Origin: Aliiroseovarius crassostreae
GTDB lineage: Bacteria; Pseudomonadota; Alphaproteobacteria; Rhodobacterales; Rhodobacteraceae
Reading direction: 5' to 3'
NCBI RefSeq assembly: GCF_001307765.1
Contig: NZ_LKBA01000004.1
Coordinates: 1 to 64,000 of the forward strand
Length of the DNA: 64,000 bases
Shown here: positions 1 through 9,354 of the stretch, in pieces
How positions within the stretch are numbered: position 1 is the first letter of the stretch
How the letters are laid out: every line of letters starts with the position of its first letter
Notes under the pieces: generated by a model
The model's database searches: none
Told to the model about the DNA's origin: nothing
What the model saw: only the letters and a program-made list of their open reading frames with translations
Position numbers and translations under genes: made by a program

Positions 1-362
1 AAGCCGGTCCATCTGCATCTGACCTCAGGCATCGAGCCGATATTACCCATGCGAATCAATGCCTTGAGCCATATATAGCCAGGGGAACCACCGTCATTGC
101 AGACCGAGGTTACGACGCAAATCACCTGCGCGACTGGCTCGTGCAACGCCAAGGCAACCGCCTGCATCCCACCGCGCAAGAACCGCAAAATGCAATTCGA
201 ATATGACGCAGACCTCTACAAAACCCGCAACATCGTCGAGCGCATGTTCAACCGACTGAAGGACTGGCGACAACTCAGCCTGCGAACATTTCGATGCCAA
301 CAAACCTTCTTGGCAGCAGCCCACCTCGCCGCAACAGTCATTTGGCTCTTATGAGTCTACGC
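1..362 (+). pseudogene. IS5-family (DDE) transposase, C-terminal fragment with frameshift
   Basis: The plus strand encodes the C-terminal third of an IS5-type DDE transposase that enters from outside the window. One frame carries VIADRGYDANHL (around 100-145, the second catalytic Asp region). A shifted frame then carries PPRKNRKMQFEY and YKTRNIVERMFNRLK (about 170-265), which is the Y-x2-R-x3-E-x6-K signature of the family. The two pieces lie in different frames, so at least one frameshift falls near 150-170 and the gene is dead unless programmed frameshifting is used. The translation stops at about 353. The element then abuts the inverted repeat of the next IS through a TA dinucleotide at 365-366. 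Its 5' part and left end are outside the window. Confidence 0.75.
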
Positions 363-365
363 TCT

Positions 366-934
366 AGGCTCAGGCCCCATTAATCGGCTTGAGATCGCAT
401 TGGTCGCATGCTTCACCCCCCCAGACTTTCAGGGGGTATCATGAGCAATCTTTTTTGGCTGACCGACGAACAGATGGCGCGGCTGCGACCGTTTTTTCCA
501 AGAGCCATGGCAAGCCGAGGGGTGATGGTCGGCGGGTGTTGAGTGGGATAATCTTCATCAATCGCAATGGCTTACGGTGGTGCGATGCGCCCAGGGAATA
601 CGGCCCACCGAAGACGCTCTATAATCGCCGAAGACGTTGGAGCGAGATGGGTGTTTTTGCCAGGATATTTGAAGGGGTGGCTGCGGAAGCGACGGACCCG
701 ACGACGATCATGATCGATGCGACCTATCTGAAAGCCCATCGTACAGCGTCCAGTCTGGGCGTCAAAAAGGGGGGCGTGGGCGCCTGATCACTGCCGGGCA
801 GTGATCGAGATCATGTTCGGGCGTCTGAAGGATTGGCCGCGGGTCGCCACCCGATATGACAGATGCCCCAAAGTCTTCCCCTCGGCCATCGCTCTCGCCG
901 CAACAGTTATGTTTTGGTTATGAGGCCTGAGCCT
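366..934 (+). mobile_element. Internally deleted IS5/IS427-like element with matching terminal repeats
   Basis: The ends are exact inverted repeats: AGGCTCAGGCC at 366-376 and GGCCTGAGCCT at 924-934. A TA lies at each outer edge, consistent with the short TA-type target duplication of the IS5/IS427 group. Only about 570 bp separate the ends, and the transposase gene inside is frameshifted and missing its middle, so this is a non-autonomous derivative. Its right end sits inside the IS3-family element at 933-1277, exactly after the last codons of that element's orfA, so it inserted into the IS3 copy. Confidence 0.7.
441..922 (+). pseudogene. IS5-family transposase, frameshifted and internally deleted
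   Basis: The ATG at 441 begins SNLFWLTDEQMARLRPFFP, a typical N-terminus of IS5-type OrfA. A frameshift near 500 moves the rest (GKPRGDGRRVLSGIIFINRNG, then IMIDATYLKAHRTASSLG with the first catalytic Asp) into another frame. After GVKKGG (about 775) the sequence jumps directly to the C-terminal piece IEIMFGRLKDWPRVATRYD (about 805-860), ending ALAATVMFWL at 922. The part carrying the second Asp is therefore deleted. It cannot give an active enzyme. Confidence 0.75.
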
Positions 935-1214
935 AAACCTCATGGCTTTTGGCCCGCGAAGAACTGCGTTGCTTTTTTAAGATCTCCCTCTCCTCCTTGA
1001 GGATGCGGTTCTCGCGTCGTTGCCGGTCATTCTCTTGCGCGAGGCTCAAATCCTCTTTCGACACCACATCCGTGTCTCGGTGTGCCGTCACCCACTTGTT
1101 CAGCGTCGACATGCCAACACCCAGATCGTGAGCCACCTGTTTACGCGTAAGCCCACTCGTCAGCGCGATACGCACCGCATCAGCCCGGAATTCGTCCGTC
1201 CGTTTCAGTCCCAT
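933..1214 (-). CDS. IS3-family transposase OrfA (HTH protein), orfB lost
   Basis: This is an intact 93-residue OrfA of an IS3-family element. It has an N-terminal helix-turn-helix of the transposase_8 type (TDEFRADAVRIALTSGLTRK, then QVAHDLGVGMSTLNKWV) and a C-terminal leucine-zipper-like stretch (ENDRQRRENRILKEEREILKK). OrfA normally works with a frameshift-fused OrfB integrase. Here orfB is absent, because the IS5-like element at 366-934 has replaced everything downstream and its terminal repeat supplies the stop codon. A second copy of the same gene, with a one-base deletion, lies at 60674 in the opposite orientation. Confidence 0.8.
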   Translation of the reverse strand: MGLKRTDEFRADAVRIALTSGLTRKQVAHDLGVGMSTLNKWVTAHRDTDVVSKEDLSLAQENDRQRRENRILKEEREILKKQRSSSRAKSHEV

Positions 1215-1277
1215 AGTCGGCCTCCTTTGTTGCAGTAAATGCTATCAAAGGAGCGGCATCAAACCGCGACAGGTCCA
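933..1277 (-). mobile_element. Left copy of the IS3-family element (5' part only)
   Basis: The end of homology with the copy at 60611 defines the IS terminus. On the minus strand the element starts TGGACCTGTCGCGGTTTGA at 1277, and the same sequence starts the right copy at 60611. Between the terminus and orfA both copies share the stretch around ATTTACTGCAACAAAGGAG, which contains the ribosome binding site. The element reads leftward and is cut by the IS5-like insertion at 934. The sequence from 1278 to the RTX gene end at 1502 shows no gene. Confidence 0.7.
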
Positions 1278-1452
1278 CATTGGGCTACCGCCCACCTGCG
1301 CCAGAGGCCATCGTACCGATGGACCAAAGGCCGATCATGCACTAACTTTCAATATGGACCACTCAAGTGGGGCTGCTCAAAATAGCTCCATCGATTAATC
1401 GTTAACGCACTCAGAAAAGCTGAAAACTGTGCGAAAAGGTGGGACAACTTCA

Positions 1453-1481
1453 CCCAGGGAGACCAGCACAGCCTCCCCGGG
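1453..1481 (-). terminator. Hairpin downstream of the RTX gene
   Basis: Read on the minus strand, CCCGGGGAG (1481-1473) can pair with CTCCCTGGG (1461-1453) around an 11-nt loop, 21 bases after the RTX stop codon. No run of T follows, so this may be a 3'-end stabilising hairpin or a weak factor-independent terminator. Confidence 0.35.
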
Positions 1482-1501
1482 CGTGGTGAGGAAGGTTTCT
1501 C

Positions 1502-4500
1502 TTATAAGAAAAGGAAACTTTCGGCAGAAATCTGGGAACTGACCAAACCTTGAAGCACAACACCTGCTTTAGTGAGGCCCGTGCTATCGGTATCCCACTC
1601 AACAAGAACTCCATTTCTTGTATCTGTTATACTAAGGTCAGCAAAGCTACGCGCCCCCGTATAAAGAAGGAACATGTAATCTTCAGTGGTATCGAAGTCG
1701 GTGATTGCATCTACTCCATCCTCACCACCAAAGAAACTAAACGTATCCTGTCCTGTGCCGCCGATCAGGACATCATTCCCTTGCCGACCCTGGATGTTGT
1801 CATCTCCAGAGCCACCCCAAATAGTGTCATCTCCGATATTCCCAATAAGTCTGTCATCTCCACCCAGTCCAACCAGATAGGCTGCGTCACTTGTATATGT
1901 CAAAAAGTTGTCGCTGTAGCCGCTGCCAATGACGCCCTCAAAATTCCGAACGACATCCCCCTCATTGACAAATCTATTGTCGCGCAAAACATCAAAGCTC
2001 TCGGTCCCAATTTTGTGTTGGATGCCAAATTCGGATCCAGAGAAATCCAGATAGTCAAAGCCTTCACCACCGTCCAAAGTATCCACGCCGGATGATGCCT
2101 TGATGGTGTCATCCCCTCCCATACCGAGGATGTAATCATCTCCGTCGCTTCCGTCGATAAAATTGGAAACTGCGTTGCCTGTTTTTTTACTGCCATTGTC
2201 ACTGGCTTCGACAACCACGGTCGCCTTGCCGCTTAAGATTTGCCTTGCCTCTTCTACTGTTACGCCATGCAACAAGACGGAACTTTCCCCATTGCCGATT
2301 ATAGCAGAGCTTTTAAAGAAGCTTTGGGTTTTGGAAACTGGATCGAATACAAACTGGTCGGCTTCCATTGTTACTGTAAATGCAGTACCCGAAATATCGA
2401 GCGTATCTTCGGCCGCGTTGAAATCGTAAATCGTGTCCAGAGTACCGGCTTCATTCGACCCACCGATTATAAAGGTATCAGCGCCATCACCACCGACTAA
2501 GGCATCATTCCCTTCACCTCCAATCAGAGTGTCATTGCCAGCGCCCCCCACAAGCGTATCCGAACCTGCTCGGCCTGAAAGCCTGTCATTGCCTCCGATG
2601 CCAGAAAGATAGTTTGCAACATCGTCGCCCGAGATTTCGTCATCAAGCTGTCCGCCTACCACACCTTCAAAGTTTCGAAGCTTTATATACGATATAGTCT
2701 CCTTAACGGTACTGGACTGCTGATAAGTGTAGGCCCGTGCGTAACTCCATCCTTCCGGCTTCGCCCCAAGATCAATTTCAATTTGCTCGCCGCTTTCGCC
2801 TTCAAAGCTGACGATGTCGAAGCCCGTCCCGCCATCGAGTGTGTCGGTTTCGTAATCTCTTCCTGTGCTCCTACCAGGGAGCGCACCAGGCAGTATAATA
2901 TCATCCCCACCGCCGCCTGAAATATAGTCGGATCCTCGGCCACCAGAGATGATATTGGCATTGTTGTTACCGGTAATGGTGTCATCCCCAAGGCCCCCAA
3001 TCACACCTTCGAAACCGGAGATATTGTTGATCACATTTGCAGTGCTCGTTCCAGCGGGCGTTTCCTGTACGGATTGCTCACCGTTGAGATCTACATTCTG
3101 ACTTCCTGTAAGCATGTCGAAGCTAAGAATATCGTATCCAGATCCGCCCTCTCGATTGGAACCGGCCTGGATGGTATCATTTCCTGCTCCACCATGGATC
3201 GTATCCGTCTCTGCACCCCCATTAATAGAGTCCGCGCCTCTCGTTCCATTAATCTCTTCGCTGGCATTGGATCCTTCTAACGTCACATCCTGATTGAATA
3301 GCGCAGAAAACACCCCGTCTACATCTGCTTCGCCGTCGGCAGCTACACCTGAATCTTGATCGGATTTTGCCTGCAACCGGGCCAAATTTATGGACAGATT
3401 GATCATCTCTTTCGTAAATTCCACTTCGCCAGACTGGATCTTTCCCTGGCGCGCTGCAGCATTGAAGTAGCCCTCTATTACAATCGTTCGGGACAAATCG
3501 GTCGCGAATTCGGAGGTGATAACAAGATCATTGCCGACCTTCATCGGTTTCAATGAAGCAAAACTGATTTGGGCGGAGAAGAACAAGGTGTCGTCGGCCG
3601 AGAAATCTTTGATACGGAATTCTGTGTTACCTCCGGAGTTGGGCCCGACGAAGTACACATCTGCACCTCCATTTCCAACATAGTCTCCCGGAGAAGTCAG
3701 TACGATAAGATCGCGTTGAGTTCCGCCATTGCCATCCTTGACCAAACCGTCGATCAGGTTTCTATCCAATTCGAATTGGTCATTAAGAAAGTAATACTTC
3801 TCAACTGTATTGTGGTAGTCTCTGATATCAGTTGTACCGGAGAAGGACAGAACATTGTTCGATGTCGGCCCAGCCTGACCATCATAAGATATCGATGTAA
3901 GTGAGTCGATATCGTAAACGCCAGTCAAAAGAACCCGATCACTTCCCATACTTCCTTTGATGGTCATTTCTACGAGGTTCGGGTCACCGTCCCCGTGAAC
4001 GATAAAGAGGTCATCGCCAACTGAACCCACCTGGGATTCCGCCAAGTCACTCGACGGAAGCGATTGCCCTTCTGCAGCCACACGTTCACCGAAAATGTTG
4101 TTGCGCGCATAAGTGAACTCAGTGAGACCTCCAATCCCCAGTGAAACAATTGCATCGCTGGTGAGTTCCACGCTGCTTTCCTGTGCGCCTTCACTGCGAA
4201 TGGTTCGGGTGTCCGTATCACGATTTCCAGAATACTCTTGTTCCAGCCGGAAATCTGACACATCGGTCAAGTCAATGTTCACATAATCTAGAGGGCCAGT
4301 GCTGTCTTCAATCGTGATATCAGTAGTTTTCGAATTGTCCAGATTTACGGCATAAACGTCAGCATATGCTGTGCCGAAAATTACTTGATTAGCTCCTCCA
4401 CCGATCTGGAAATAGGCGGCCGCGTCGCTGTCGATTTGGATCTTTTCGACGCCTGCCGCAGAGATTCCTACTAAATCCGCGTCTGCAGCAGCAGCTTCGC

Positions 4501-7500
4501 CATTCTCTACGGCCTTGTTCAAGCCCTTCATATAGCTCTGCAAATGCGATCCGGCGTTATCACCAAGAAATATTGCCGTCTTTCGACCGTTGAAAGAATC
4601 GATTTGAAGCTCATCGAAGCCTTCACCCCCGACAATGCTGTAGAATCCTCTGCCTGGGCTGTCTATTCGCAGGAGGTCGTTTCCTCCCTTCAGATCGGCA
4701 GAAAATGTCTCCACGCGGAAGCTGTTGTTTATCTCCACGTAATCAGCTTGGTCGCTGCCGATAATTGACCCCGTCTTGTAAGATTTAGCATCTGGTGCAT
4801 CAGAAAGGTAGAGCGGCAGCCTACCGCCGCCGGTCATTGCGAGCGTGAAGCCTTCGCCCTCTTCGGAGTAGAGAATTGCCCGGCTGGTGTCATCCTTCGC
4901 CAGAACGACCATCTCAACGTCTTCGATTGTTGCGACTGAGTCGGTGCTCTTACCTTCTGTTCGCCATGTCAGATCAACTCTGCGATCGCCAGCGGCACTG
5001 GGAAGATCTGAGCTGGAAATGGTCTCACTGGGATTGCCGATTTCAAACCGTTTCAAGGTACTGTCAGTAATTGTCAGCCTGTCCAGATCAGCCGCACCAT
5101 CGCCGGAAACAGAGGAAACCGACCTGAAATCCTGCCAATCTCCCGAAGTAATCCGCAGAAGCTCATCTACATGTCCTGCGATCACGTTGTCACGGCCTTG
5201 GCCAATATTAATGTGATCTACGTTCGGCTTTGCCGCTCCAGGACCATCAATGTACTTACGAAACAGGCGCCACACGTCCTCTTGATAGGCAACCGTTTCT
5301 GTCGTCGTTGCTACACCAGCTTTCCCAATGACAGTTGTACCTGTGATTTCTTTGTACTTTGTTTCGGTTACCGTCCGGCCCTCATACACGAAACCGTATT
5401 TTCGATCGCCGGTGGATTGGTAGATAACTGTATTGTCAATACCTAGGTCATCGTAGAGATAGGCGTCACCTGCATAGTCCGCTCCAATGGCAACAATCGC
5501 CGTATTGGCCTTTATGCTATCGGGCTGGTTGTTAGTCATCCCTAATCGCCAGTCAGCACCGCTTTCTCGCCAGATAGCGGCGCCGGCGGTCGTTGTTTCA
5601 CTTGTTCGGGCTGCTGTCTGATTGGAGTTATCAAGCTCGGTCTGTGTAACTCCGTCCACTATGGTCACGGTGTATTTATATATTTGATCCGCATCATCCC
5701 TGATTGCTTCGGGAACGATTTTATCATATATTTTTTTGGCTTCCGCGTTTGAGGTTAGCATCGAGTAATTCGCCGTCTTGCCAGCCAATACAATCTGCTG
5801 CGCCTGCGGACCAAGATCTTGAATATTGCTGATAAGCTCCGGTTTCTTGGATTCAAAAAAATCCTCGGCAATCTTCTGGTATGAGTTTTGAAGGAATGCA
5901 AAGATATCGCCATCATCCAGAACATTTGGATCTCCAACAACATCGCCGTAGTTTTCTATCAGGTCGCCGGCCACTTCCGTGGCAAGATAGTTATCCCCCC
6001 ATGCGAAAGAAAATGCGTTAAAAATCGGGATGGAGTTGAATATTGCTTGTTTGTAAAGGGCCTCGAACGCGAACTTATCTGCTTCGGATAGGTTGGAATC
6101 GTCCAACATATTGCGATAGTGCTCAGCTTTCTCAATTGCCAAAAGATCAAAACCCGGCGTCAGCAGGTTGGCAATAGACAGGCCTTTCTGTAGGTCGGTA
6201 GCGTTTGGGTCATTAAATGTCTTAACAACTGTTGCAGCCCCAAAGGCCAGATCGGCCACTGCCCCTACGATAGCGCCCGCCACGCCTAACGCTTTTGAGA
6301 ATTTTGCAAACTTCGCAAGACCACTCAAAACATCCAGAACACCACTGATTGCCTCGAGAGAGGCCGACACGACCATAAGGCTCGCAACGGCTTTCTCAGC
6401 ATCGCTCGCCTTGCCTGACGAAAGAACTTTTTCAAGACCAATTGCAGATGAAATTGTAAAGGCCACCCCGCCGATGATTGAGCCGACCCCACCCGCTATG
6501 CCAGCTGCATCAGAAGACGCTCCTGGTTTGTTTATCTTGATATCTGAATCGATTGAAAAATCTGCATCCAATGAACTAAAGTCCAGATTACTTATTTTCT
6601 TTCCAGACTTGCTCGTTAGTGTGAGGTATGTGCCGTCTGCTTCAACTAACTGAATGAAGTTCGTGTGTGTCTTAAATTCGCCCACGGTGGAAGTGTATTC
6701 ACGAAAATCCACATCCAGCGCCTGAGTCTTAGCGGCGATTTTGTCGCGAAGCTCGGAAATCGAATCCGACTTTTTGTACACAACCGTATCGCCGCGGATG
6801 GATATAAATTCACCTTCGATCGTGGTATGGATGCCATTTGAATTGGTAATGACAAACTTGCCCGCTTCGGTGCTCGCATCTTTGTTATATCTTATTCTTT
6901 CGCCACTAAATTCTTGGGTTGCCTGTCCGCTAAGCGCCTCCGAGATAGACTTGTTTGCGGCAATACTATCTGTATAGACCGTTGTTTTGTCGTAGCGATC
7001 AAAGACATTGAATTCCGTTGACTTCGCGATAATATCTTGCTGCTGGTTAATTTTCTCGATTCTCTTCGTCAGCTCCGCTTCGAGATCTTCTAACTCATTG
7101 TGCGTAGCCTTGAGCTTGTCAAATTTCGCTTGCTGGTTAGGCGTCAAGGATATCGGATTGTTACCCATCGCTGTAATGTGCTTATCAAGCTCAAAACGAT
7201 CTGAGGTTGATAATACAAATTCAGATTTGAACTGATTTATCTTGTCAATTAGCGCGCTCGTTTGCTCATATGATAACTTATTGTACGCCGACTGCCCCGA
7301 TGCATAGGGCAGGAGAGTAAGCCCAGCCATCACCTCAGATTTCAATCCATACATTATATCGAAAGCTGCAGCCGCTTTTCCGGAGTCTGATAGGCTTCCA
7401 TCTTGCAGCGATTCAATAGAGCTGGCGATCAGTTTAGTTCCAGCAGTAGCCTTCCCCATTCCATGATAAAGCTTAAACCCCGCAATCGACTTGCCCAAAG

Positions 7501-7756
7501 CGGTAGGTAGATCAGGCTGCAAAGTCGCCAGCGAGGCGAACTCCCCCGCAACAGTATACGACGCTCCCACCGAAAAACTTAGAGAGCTGTAGTCGCTGTT
7601 TTCAGTTAGCGTCGGATCCAGCGCCTGCGCATATTTCTTGAATGCCGCAACGTCAGTTGAGACATAATCCGATACCAAAGCCGACAACTCTTCATCGGAA
7701 AGAACCTTGGATACCAATTGTGATGCTGCGCTTTGCTCGTGGGAATCCATCGTCAT
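1502..7756 (-). CDS. Giant RTX-type calcium-binding protein (2084 aa)
   Basis: A predicted secreted protein. Residues 1-415 have no recognised domain. Residues about 418-518 are a long, small-residue-rich hydrophobic stretch (AAGIAGGVGSIIGGVAFTIS and following), reminiscent of the pore-forming helices of RTX toxins. Residues about 700-1480 are beta-rich and repetitive without a clear family. From about 1515 to the end there are clusters of the nonapeptide GGxGxDxux (for example GGAGNDTIQAGS, GGAGNDTLIGGEGNDALVGG, GGSGDDNIQGRQGNDVLIGG), which fold as Ca2+-binding beta-rolls after export. The C-terminus has an aliphatic ISAESFLFL ending and no N-terminal signal peptide is visible, as in type I secretion substrates. 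No HlyB/HlyD/TolC or acyltransferase gene is in the window, so the exporter must be elsewhere. The gene is visibly AT-richer than its neighbours and lies between IS remnants, suggesting acquisition. It could be an adhesin, a nodulation-like protein or a toxin; the sequence does not decide. Confidence 0.85.
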   Translation of the reverse strand: MTMDSHEQSAASQLVSKVLSDEELSALVSDYVSTDVAAFKKYAQALDPTLTENSDYSSLSFSVGASYTVAGEFASLATLQPDLPTALGKSIAGFKLYHGMGKATAGTKLIASSIESLQDGSLSDSGKAAAAFDIMYGLKSEVMAGLTLLPYASGQSAYNKLSYEQTSALIDKINQFKSEFVLSTSDRFELDKHITAMGNNPISLTPNQQAKFDKLKATHNELEDLEAELTKRIEKINQQQDIIAKSTEFNVFDRYDKTTVYTDSIAANKSISEALSGQATQEFSGERIRYNKDASTEAGKFVITNSNGIHTTIEGEFISIRGDTVVYKKSDSISELRDKIAAKTQALDVDFREYTSTVGEFKTHTNFIQLVEADGTYLTLTSKSGKKISNLDFSSLDADFSIDSDIKINKPGASSDAAGIAGGVGSIIGGVAFTISSAIGLEKVLSSGKASDAEKAVASLMVVSASLEAISGVLDVLSGLAKFAKFSKALGVAGAIVGAVADLAFGAATVVKTFNDPNATDLQKGLSIANLLTPGFDLLAIEKAEHYRNMLDDSNLSEADKFAFEALYKQAIFNSIPIFNAFSFAWGDNYLATEVAGDLIENYGDVVGDPNVLDDGDIFAFLQNSYQKIAEDFFESKKPELISNIQDLGPQAQQIVLAGKTANYSMLTSNAEAKKIYDKIVPEAIRDDADQIYKYTVTIVDGVTQTELDNSNQTAARTSETTTAGAAIWRESGADWRLGMTNNQPDSIKANTAIVAIGADYAGDAYLYDDLGIDNTVIYQSTGDRKYGFVYEGRTVTETKYKEITGTTVIGKAGVATTTETVAYQEDVWRLFRKYIDGPGAAKPNVDHINIGQGRDNVIAGHVDELLRITSGDWQDFRSVSSVSGDGAADLDRLTITDSTLKRFEIGNPSETISSSDLPSAAGDRRVDLTWRTEGKSTDSVATIEDVEMVVLAKDDTSRAILYSEEGEGFTLAMTGGGRLPLYLSDAPDAKSYKTGSIIGSDQADYVEINNSFRVETFSADLKGGNDLLRIDSPGRGFYSIVGGEGFDELQIDSFNGRKTAIFLGDNAGSHLQSYMKGLNKAVENGEAAAADADLVGISAAGVEKIQIDSDAAAYFQIGGGANQVIFGTAYADVYAVNLDNSKTTDITIEDSTGPLDYVNIDLTDVSDFRLEQEYSGNRDTDTRTIRSEGAQESSVELTSDAIVSLGIGGLTEFTYARNNIFGERVAAEGQSLPSSDLAESQVGSVGDDLFIVHGDGDPNLVEMTIKGSMGSDRVLLTGVYDIDSLTSISYDGQAGPTSNNVLSFSGTTDIRDYHNTVEKYYFLNDQFELDRNLIDGLVKDGNGGTQRDLIVLTSPGDYVGNGGADVYFVGPNSGGNTEFRIKDFSADDTLFFSAQISFASLKPMKVGNDLVITSEFATDLSRTIVIEGYFNAAARQGKIQSGEVEFTKEMINLSINLARLQAKSDQDSGVAADGEADVDGVFSALFNQDVTLEGSNASEEINGTRGADSINGGAETDTIHGGAGNDTIQAGSNREGGSGYDILSFDMLTGSQNVDLNGEQSVQETPAGTSTANVINNISGFEGVIGGLGDDTITGNNNANIISGGRGSDYISGGGGDDIILPGALPGRSTGRDYETDTLDGGTGFDIVSFEGESGEQIEIDLGAKPEGWSYARAYTYQQSSTVKETISYIKLRNFEGVVGGQLDDEISGDDVANYLSGIGGNDRLSGRAGSDTLVGGAGNDTLIGGEGNDALVGGDGADTFIIGGSNEAGTLDTIYDFNAAEDTLDISGTAFTVTMEADQFVFDPVSKTQSFFKSSAIIGNGESSVLLHGVTVEEARQILSGKATVVVEASDNGSKKTGNAVSNFIDGSDGDDYILGMGGDDTIKASSGVDTLDGGEGFDYLDFSGSEFGIQHKIGTESFDVLRDNRFVNEGDVVRNFEGVIGSGYSDNFLTYTSDAAYLVGLGGDDRLIGNIGDDTIWGGSGDDNIQGRQGNDVLIGGTGQDTFSFFGGEDGVDAITDFDTTEDYMFLLYTGARSFADLSITDTRNGVLVEWDTDSTGLTKAGVVLQGLVSSQISAESFLFL

Positions 7757-7929
7757 ACCTCTAATCGCTCCATAACCAACAATAACAATAACAATCTCAG
7801 CGCAGCATCAGAGTGTAGGGCCACTTTCTTAGTTGCATAAGACCAGCAAGGGTTGACTGGTCAGGTCATCCCGCCGCCCCCTATTGAGGTTGCGGGCGTT
7901 TCGCGCGATCCGCCACCAACCAGCATTTC

Positions 7930-8530
7930 AGTTTTCTGGCGGAACGCTTTAGGCTTGATCCGCGTGATCTCCTCATCAAACTCCTTCATCCGCGCCATCA
8001 GGCTGGCGTCCATGCCGCCATATTGGGATCACCACTTATAGAAGCTCGCGCTGCTCATCCCATGTTCCCGACACAGATCAGCAACCGGCTCGCCGTTCTT
8101 TGGTTGTTTCATTGGCACTTTCAGCCCCTCTCGCCGCCATAAGCGTTCCACGCGTTTGTCATTCACATGCCAACCTGCGTATCGCAGTAACGCAGCGATC
8201 CGACGATAGCCGTAACGACCATATTAACGTGTAAGCTCGATCATATCAGCCACCAGGCGGTCTTCGTCGGGACGTCCAACAGGCACCTTGCGCTGTGTCG
8301 ATCGGTGCTGTCTCAGAACGAACACGGTCAATGCAAGTACGACGACGATGGGGTTTAGAAATTTCCCTTTGCAGCCTCTACCAAGATCAACTGGTCCAGC
8401 GTCAAATCGAAACAGCCCTTCTCAGTCGCTCGTTGTTCCGCCTGACAAGCGATCCCCCGGATCGTTTGCTTAACCGGCTCCAATTATGCAAACGCTTCAG
8501 TTCCTTCAATTGCTCCACGCCATAAACACC
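7930..8530 (-). pseudogene. Scrambled IS3-family orfA/orfB remnants
   Basis: Minus-strand translation gives, from high to low coordinates, an orfA coiled-coil scrap (around 8350-8520, e.g. KELKRL), then orfB N-terminal pieces with RRRRTCIDRVRSE and RYGYRRIAALLRYAGW (about 8110-8350), and then another orfA piece, PVADLCREHGMSSASFYKW and SQYGGMDASLMARMK (about 7950-8100). In-frame stops and frame changes interrupt all of them. The orfA-orfB-orfA order shows two damaged copies or a rearranged one. No functional product is possible. Confidence 0.7.
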
Positions 8531-9005
8531 CAACCTTAAACACAAAGGGATACGCCAAAGACGTTTATAAATCATGGTTCAATCAATGATTGCATCCTAG
8601 CCCCATAGCTGCTCGTAGGGGAATAGGGCTTCTCATTTTTGGCAACCCGCTTTGGGGTGCGGTATCCCCATAGAAAACCACATGAAAAATAAAGGGATAA
8701 ATCCCTCCAAAAATCACTGTTCAGCGGTTCCTCCACGAAGTTTTGCATTCGGGGGCCGCTGGATTAATCAGTCAGAAGTGATACGGCCGCATCGCAACTT
8801 TGTTGGTTTCAAAGCTGATCCGTGACGATGAACCTGCTCGCATCCATTCCCCCCCTCTTTTGGAAGCTTGAAGCAAAACTCGAGAAATTTGTGAATCCTG
8901 AAACTCAACGACCGCTCTAGCACTACCAGCGACCAAATCCATTTTTCAATTTGATACATCCGGCAAACCTATTGACTTAGGAAACTTATTGCCTGAAATG
9001 AGCCT
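8531..9005. other. Intergenic stretch without recognisable gene
   Basis: Between the IS3 remnants and the cobalamin riboswitch I find no convincing reading frame, no RNA gene and no terminal repeats. A 63-codon minus-strand frame at 8768-8959 has no ribosome binding site and no recognisable protein character. The promoter for the riboswitch transcript should lie in its right part. Confidence 0.5.
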
Positions 9006-9195
9006 TGATGGTTTCCGAAAGACAAATGCGCTTTCGGAATGAAAAGGGAATACGGTGAGGAATAGCCAACAGGCGCCAAAACCGTGACTGCCCCCGCAAC
9101 TGTGAGCGGCGAGCGACCCCGATGAACACCACTGAACGCCCAGCGTTCGGGAAGGTTCGGGCAAGCGACAACCCGCAAGTCAGGAGACCTGCCAT
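9006..9195 (+). promoter_or_regulatory. Cobalamin (B12) riboswitch
   Basis: The conserved landmarks appear in order. A stem begins GGTTTCCGAAAG and pairs with CTTTCGGAATG, followed by AAAGGGAATACGGTG. Next is the C-rich element with CCCCCGCAACTGTGAGCGG (about 9090-9108). Last is the B12-box-like AAGTCAGGAGACCTGCC (about 9176-9192). These are hallmarks of the adenosylcobalamin riboswitch family. It precedes the importer genes at 9311-12496 and so should lower their expression when B12 is plentiful. The switching helix was not modelled; a GC-rich helix CGGG...CCCG and an AGGAGG follow at about 9213-9239, which would suit translational control. Confidence 0.85.
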
Positions 9196-9243
9196 CAAAA
9201 GTGTAACTTCAACCCGGGCGGGGTGTCCCGACAGGAGGCCGTG

Positions 9244-9354
9244 ATGGCTTTACGGATAAAACCGTGTGAAAATCGACCTGTGTTTGCCCCGCTCTATCGC
9301 GGAGGGCGACATGGGCATACCAAATCACAGAATTACCATCTGCACATCATGTAA
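9244..9354 (+). CDS. Possible 36-residue leader peptide between riboswitch and importer genes
   Basis: An ATG at 9244 follows a strong AGGAGG with 5-nt spacing, the best ribosome binding site in the leader. It opens a 36-codon frame beginning MALRIKPCENRPVF and ending HLHIM. The frame overlaps the first 15 codons of the DUF1636 gene in another phase, so its translation could be coupled to that gene. It matches no protein I know, and it may be a regulatory leader or a chance frame. Support is the ribosome binding site and the position only. Confidence 0.35.
   Translation: MALRIKPCENRPVFAPLYRGGRHGHTKSQNYHLHIM

Noticed and set aside
1502-3300. Repeated GG-rich DNA in the RTX region considered as CRISPR or satellite DNA
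   Set aside because: The periodicity is at protein level (nonapeptides), the DNA units diverge, and there are no constant repeat/spacer lengths. No CRISPR array was seen anywhere in the window.
8768-8959. 63-codon minus-strand frame in the gap before the riboswitch
   Set aside because: No ribosome binding site, no recognisable protein and no neighbour on that strand.
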